Below, one piece after another: positions 4,521-6,586 of a stretch of DNA of 6,586 nucleotides. This stretch comes from an uncultured Oscillospiraceae bacterium. GTDB taxonomy: Bacteria; Bacillota; Clostridia; Oscillospirales; Oscillospiraceae. Location of the stretch: contig CANRBW010000085.1 of the NCBI GenBank assembly GCA_947628975.1, positions 1 through 6,586 on the forward strand. The letters are read 5' to 3'. A program made the translations under genes and the position numbers. Each line of letters opens with the position of its first letter. The first letter of the stretch is position 1. The notes beneath the pieces are model-generated. The model was given only the letters and a program-made list of their open reading frames with translations, made no database searches and was not told the DNA's origin.

Positions 4521-6586
4521 ATGGCAGATCAAGAGATCATTTCCCGGGCCGGCTCCTCCGGCCAGGACCGGCGTCCCGCCCGCCGGCGGCGCCGCCGCGG
4601 CGGCTGGCGGACGGTGGGCCGGGTGGTGGGCACCATTTTGCTGGTGATGCTCATCACCGGCCTGTTGCTGACCTGCTTCGGCGCGGTCTACGTCGGGGCG
4701 GTCATCGTGCCGGAGGCCCGCCGGCAGGACTATCTGGGCGATATGTCCACCGCGGAGACCTCCATCATGTACTATAAGGACGAAAACGGCGTGGACCAGC
4801 CCTACCTCACCCTGACCAGCGACAAGAACCGCCAGTGGGTCAGCTACGCCGACCTGGAGCGCACCTATCTGGTGGACGCCCTGGTGGCCATCGAGGACAA
4901 GCGCTTCTACCAGCACAACGGGGTGGACTGGCTCCGCACCGGCCGGGCGGTGCTGAATATGTTCACCGGCGGCTCCATCCAGGGCGGCTCCACCCTGACC
5001 CAGCAGCTCATCAAGAACATCACCGGGGAGAACCAGGTGACGGTGAAGCGCAAGATCCTGGAGATCTTCCGGGCCCTGGAGTTTGAGAAGAACCACTCCA
5101 AGGAGCAGATCGTGGAGTGGTACCTCAACCAGATCTTCCTGGGGGAGCGGTGCTACGGCGTGGGGGCCGCCTCCTGGGCCTACTTCGGCAAGGACGTCAC
5201 CGAGCTGGACCTGGCCCAGTGCGCCAGCCTGGTGGGCATCACCAACAACCCCTCCCGCTACGACCCCTATCTGAACAAGAACGCCGAGGTCACCAACGAC
5301 CAGGCCAACCGCAAGCGGGCCAAGCTGGTGCTGGACAATATGCTGGAGCAGGGGAAGATCGACCAGGCCGCCCACGACGCCGCCTGCGCCGAGGTGGACA
5401 CCATGGAGTTCGTCATGGGCTCGGCGGAGGGGGGCGACCCCACCACCGTCTACAACTGGTACCAGGACCAGGTCATCGACGACGTGATCGCCGACCTGAA
5501 GGCCCAGTACGGCTGGTCCAGCGAGACCGCCAGCCTCAAGGTCTTCTACGGCGGGCTGTCCATCTACACCAACGTGGACCTGCGGGTCCAGTCCATCGTG
5601 GACCAGGTGTACGCCGACCCCGGCAACCTCAACTACGTCTCCAACTCCGGCCAGCCCATGCAGTCGGCCATCGTGGTGCTGGACGACCAGGGCAGGGTGG
5701 TGGCCCTGGCCGGGGGGATCGGGGAGAAGACTCAGAACCGGGCCTGGAGCCGCGCCAGCGACACCAAGCGCCCCTCCGGCTCCTCTATCAAGCCCCTGTC
5801 GGTCTACGGCCCCGCCCTGGAGATGGGCCTCATCACCCCGTACAGCGTGGTGGACGACGCCCCCTATCAGGTCCTCAACGGCAGGCCCTGGCCCAGCAAC
5901 GCCGTGGGCTACTACCGGGGGCTGGACACGGTGACCCACGCGGTGGAGCAGTCCCACAACACCGTGGCGGTGCGGGTGCTGGGGGACTACGTCACCCCCA
6001 AGGCCTCCTTTGACTTCCTGGAGCAACGCTTCCACATCACCAGCCTGGTCCGGGAGCAGTGGATCAACGACAAGAAGTACAGCGACCTGGACCTCTCCCC
6101 GCTGGCCCTGGGCGGCCTGACCCAGGGGGTCTCGGTCCGGGAGATGGCCGCGGCCTACGCCGCCTTCCCCAGCATGGGCCGCTATGTGGCCCCCAAGACC
6201 TACTCCAAGGTGGTGGACGCCGACGGCACCGTCCTGCTGGACGCCACCGGGGAGGGGGAGTACGTCATCAAGGAGAGCACCGCCTACTATATGAACCAGA
6301 TGCTCAAGGGAGTGGTGGCCAACGGCACCGGCCGGGACGCGGCCTTCTCCGGCATGACCATCGCCGGCAAGACCGGCACCACCACCGCCCAGAAGGACCT
6401 CTGGTTCGTGGGCTACACCCCCTATTACACCGCGGCGGTCTGGGTGGGCTATGACCGGCAGGAGCGCCTGGGCAACATCGGCCACCCCCAGAACCTGCTG
6501 TGGAAAAAGGTGATGAGCCAGGTCCACGAGGGCCTGCCCGACAAGGACTTCCCCCAGCCCATGGGGGAGGAGGTGGTGGCCGCCTC
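4521..6586 (+). CDS. Class A penicillin-binding protein (bifunctional glycosyltransferase/transpeptidase, PBP1a type), 3' end outside the window
   Basis: At least 688 residues are present, and the frame is still open at the window edge. The protein polymerises lipid II into glycan strands and cross-links the peptides, on the outer face of the membrane. A short Arg-rich cytoplasmic tail (R17-R30) precedes one membrane helix (about 35-63). The GT51 glycosyltransferase domain follows: EDKRFYQHNG with catalytic E125, GGSTLTQQLIKN, and KRKILEIFRALEFEKNHSKEQIVEWYLN. The transpeptidase domain has all three active-site motifs: S421-S-I-K424, with S421 as the acylated serine, S478-H-N480, and K617-T-G619. 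Only the C-terminal end is missing. The ATG at 4521 is preceded by GAGGTG with an 8-base gap. The gene is divergent from the DUF1292 unit and has a strong promoter and a structured leader. No sequence feature suggests inactivation. The exact paralog name (PBP1, PonA or PbpF) cannot be fixed by eye. Confidence 0.95.
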   Translation, partial: MADQEIISRAGSSGQDRRPARRRRRRGGWRTVGRVVGTILLVMLITGLLLTCFGAVYVGAVIVPEARRQDYLGDMSTAETSIMYYKDENGVDQPYLTLTSDKNRQWVSYADLERTYLVDALVAIEDKRFYQHNGVDWLRTGRAVLNMFTGGSIQGGSTLTQQLIKNITGENQVTVKRKILEIFRALEFEKNHSKEQIVEWYLNQIFLGERCYGVGAASWAYFGKDVTELDLAQCASLVGITNNPSRYDPYLNKNAEVTNDQANRKRAKLVLDNMLEQGKIDQAAHDAACAEVDTMEFVMGSAEGGDPTTVYNWYQDQVIDDVIADLKAQYGWSSETASLKVFYGGLSIYTNVDLRVQSIVDQVYADPGNLNYVSNSGQPMQSAIVVLDDQGRVVALAGGIGEKTQNRAWSRASDTKRPSGSSIKPLSVYGPALEMGLITPYSVVDDAPYQVLNGRPWPSNAVGYYRGLDTVTHAVEQSHNTVAVRVLGDYVTPKASFDFLEQRFHITSLVREQWINDKKYSDLDLSPLALGGLTQGVSVREMAAAYAAFPSMGRYVAPKTYSKVVDADGTVLLDATGEGEYVIKESTAYYMNQMLKGVVANGTGRDAAFSGMTIAGKTGTTTAQKDLWFVGYTPYYTAAVWVGYDRQERLGNIGHPQNLLWKKVMSQVHEGLPDKDFPQPMGEEVVAA

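Noticed and set aside
5117..6454. Plus-strand frames of 298 and 131 codons inside the PBP gene
   Set aside because: They are Arg/Gly/Gln-rich out-of-frame readings of the PBP coding sequence, whose own frame contains every catalytic motif.
4296..6527. A long minus-strand frame continuous with the DUF1292 gene (845 codons in total)
   Set aside because: Only the last 101 codons are a real protein. The rest is antisense to the PBP gene, with the same Val/Gly/His-rich shadow composition, and it crosses the promoter and ribosome binding site of the DUF1292 gene.
1..6586. CRISPR arrays, insertion sequences, tRNA genes, phage or defence genes, or a new multi-gene system
   Set aside because: I found no regularly spaced repeats, transposase motifs, tRNA cloverleaf, att-like duplications or toxin/defence domains. 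The genes are recognisable housekeeping and envelope families.

Overview
This is a GC-rich (roughly two-thirds G+C) chromosomal segment. It looks like an anaerobic Firmicute of the Clostridia, most plausibly an Oscillospiraceae-type gut bacterium. That placement rests on the protein families (a YrzB/DUF1292 protein, a membrane-anchored PrsA/SurA-like foldase, an S-layer-homology protein), on strong AGGAGG-type ribosome binding sites, on TATAAT-type promoters, and on intrinsic terminators with T runs. The genus is not resolved by eye.

Layout from left to right. Positions 1-77 hold the first 25 codons of a minus-strand membrane protein, perhaps a TSUP (TauE/SafE) transporter, which leaves the window. 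Next on the minus strand is tcdA (130-864), the tRNA t6A37 dehydratase. A strong intrinsic terminator (884-922) separates tcdA from a 547-residue membrane-anchored peptidyl-prolyl isomerase/foldase (943-2586) with its own promoter. Upstream of that is a secreted 292-residue SLH-domain protein (2716-3594), also with its own promoter. The gap at 3595-3989 is not empty. It carries that promoter, a perfect GAAA-tetraloop terminator, and a structured RNA of about 166 nt that I read as a 6S RNA. The RNA starts about ten bases after the stop of a 101-residue DUF1292/YrzB protein (3990-4295).

The only clearly plus-strand gene is a class A penicillin-binding protein (4521 to beyond 6586). It is divergent from the DUF1292 gene across a 225-bp region with two face-to-face promoters and a repeated CGGCAAA element. 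The PBP has a strong extended -10 promoter and a stable hairpin just before its ribosome binding site.

Functionally the window mixes housekeeping RNA biology (tcdA, the 6S-like RNA) with cell-envelope assembly (PBP, extracytoplasmic foldase, SLH protein). The presence of tcdA, yrzB and a 6S RNA in one segment loosely recalls the yrvM / 6S-1 / yrzB region of Bacillus subtilis. I did not find a convincing undescribed biological system. The most interesting points are regulatory: the 6S-like RNA apparently riding on the yrzB transcript, tcdA lying immediately behind a strong terminator, and a hairpin that buries the putative ribosome binding site of the leftmost gene.
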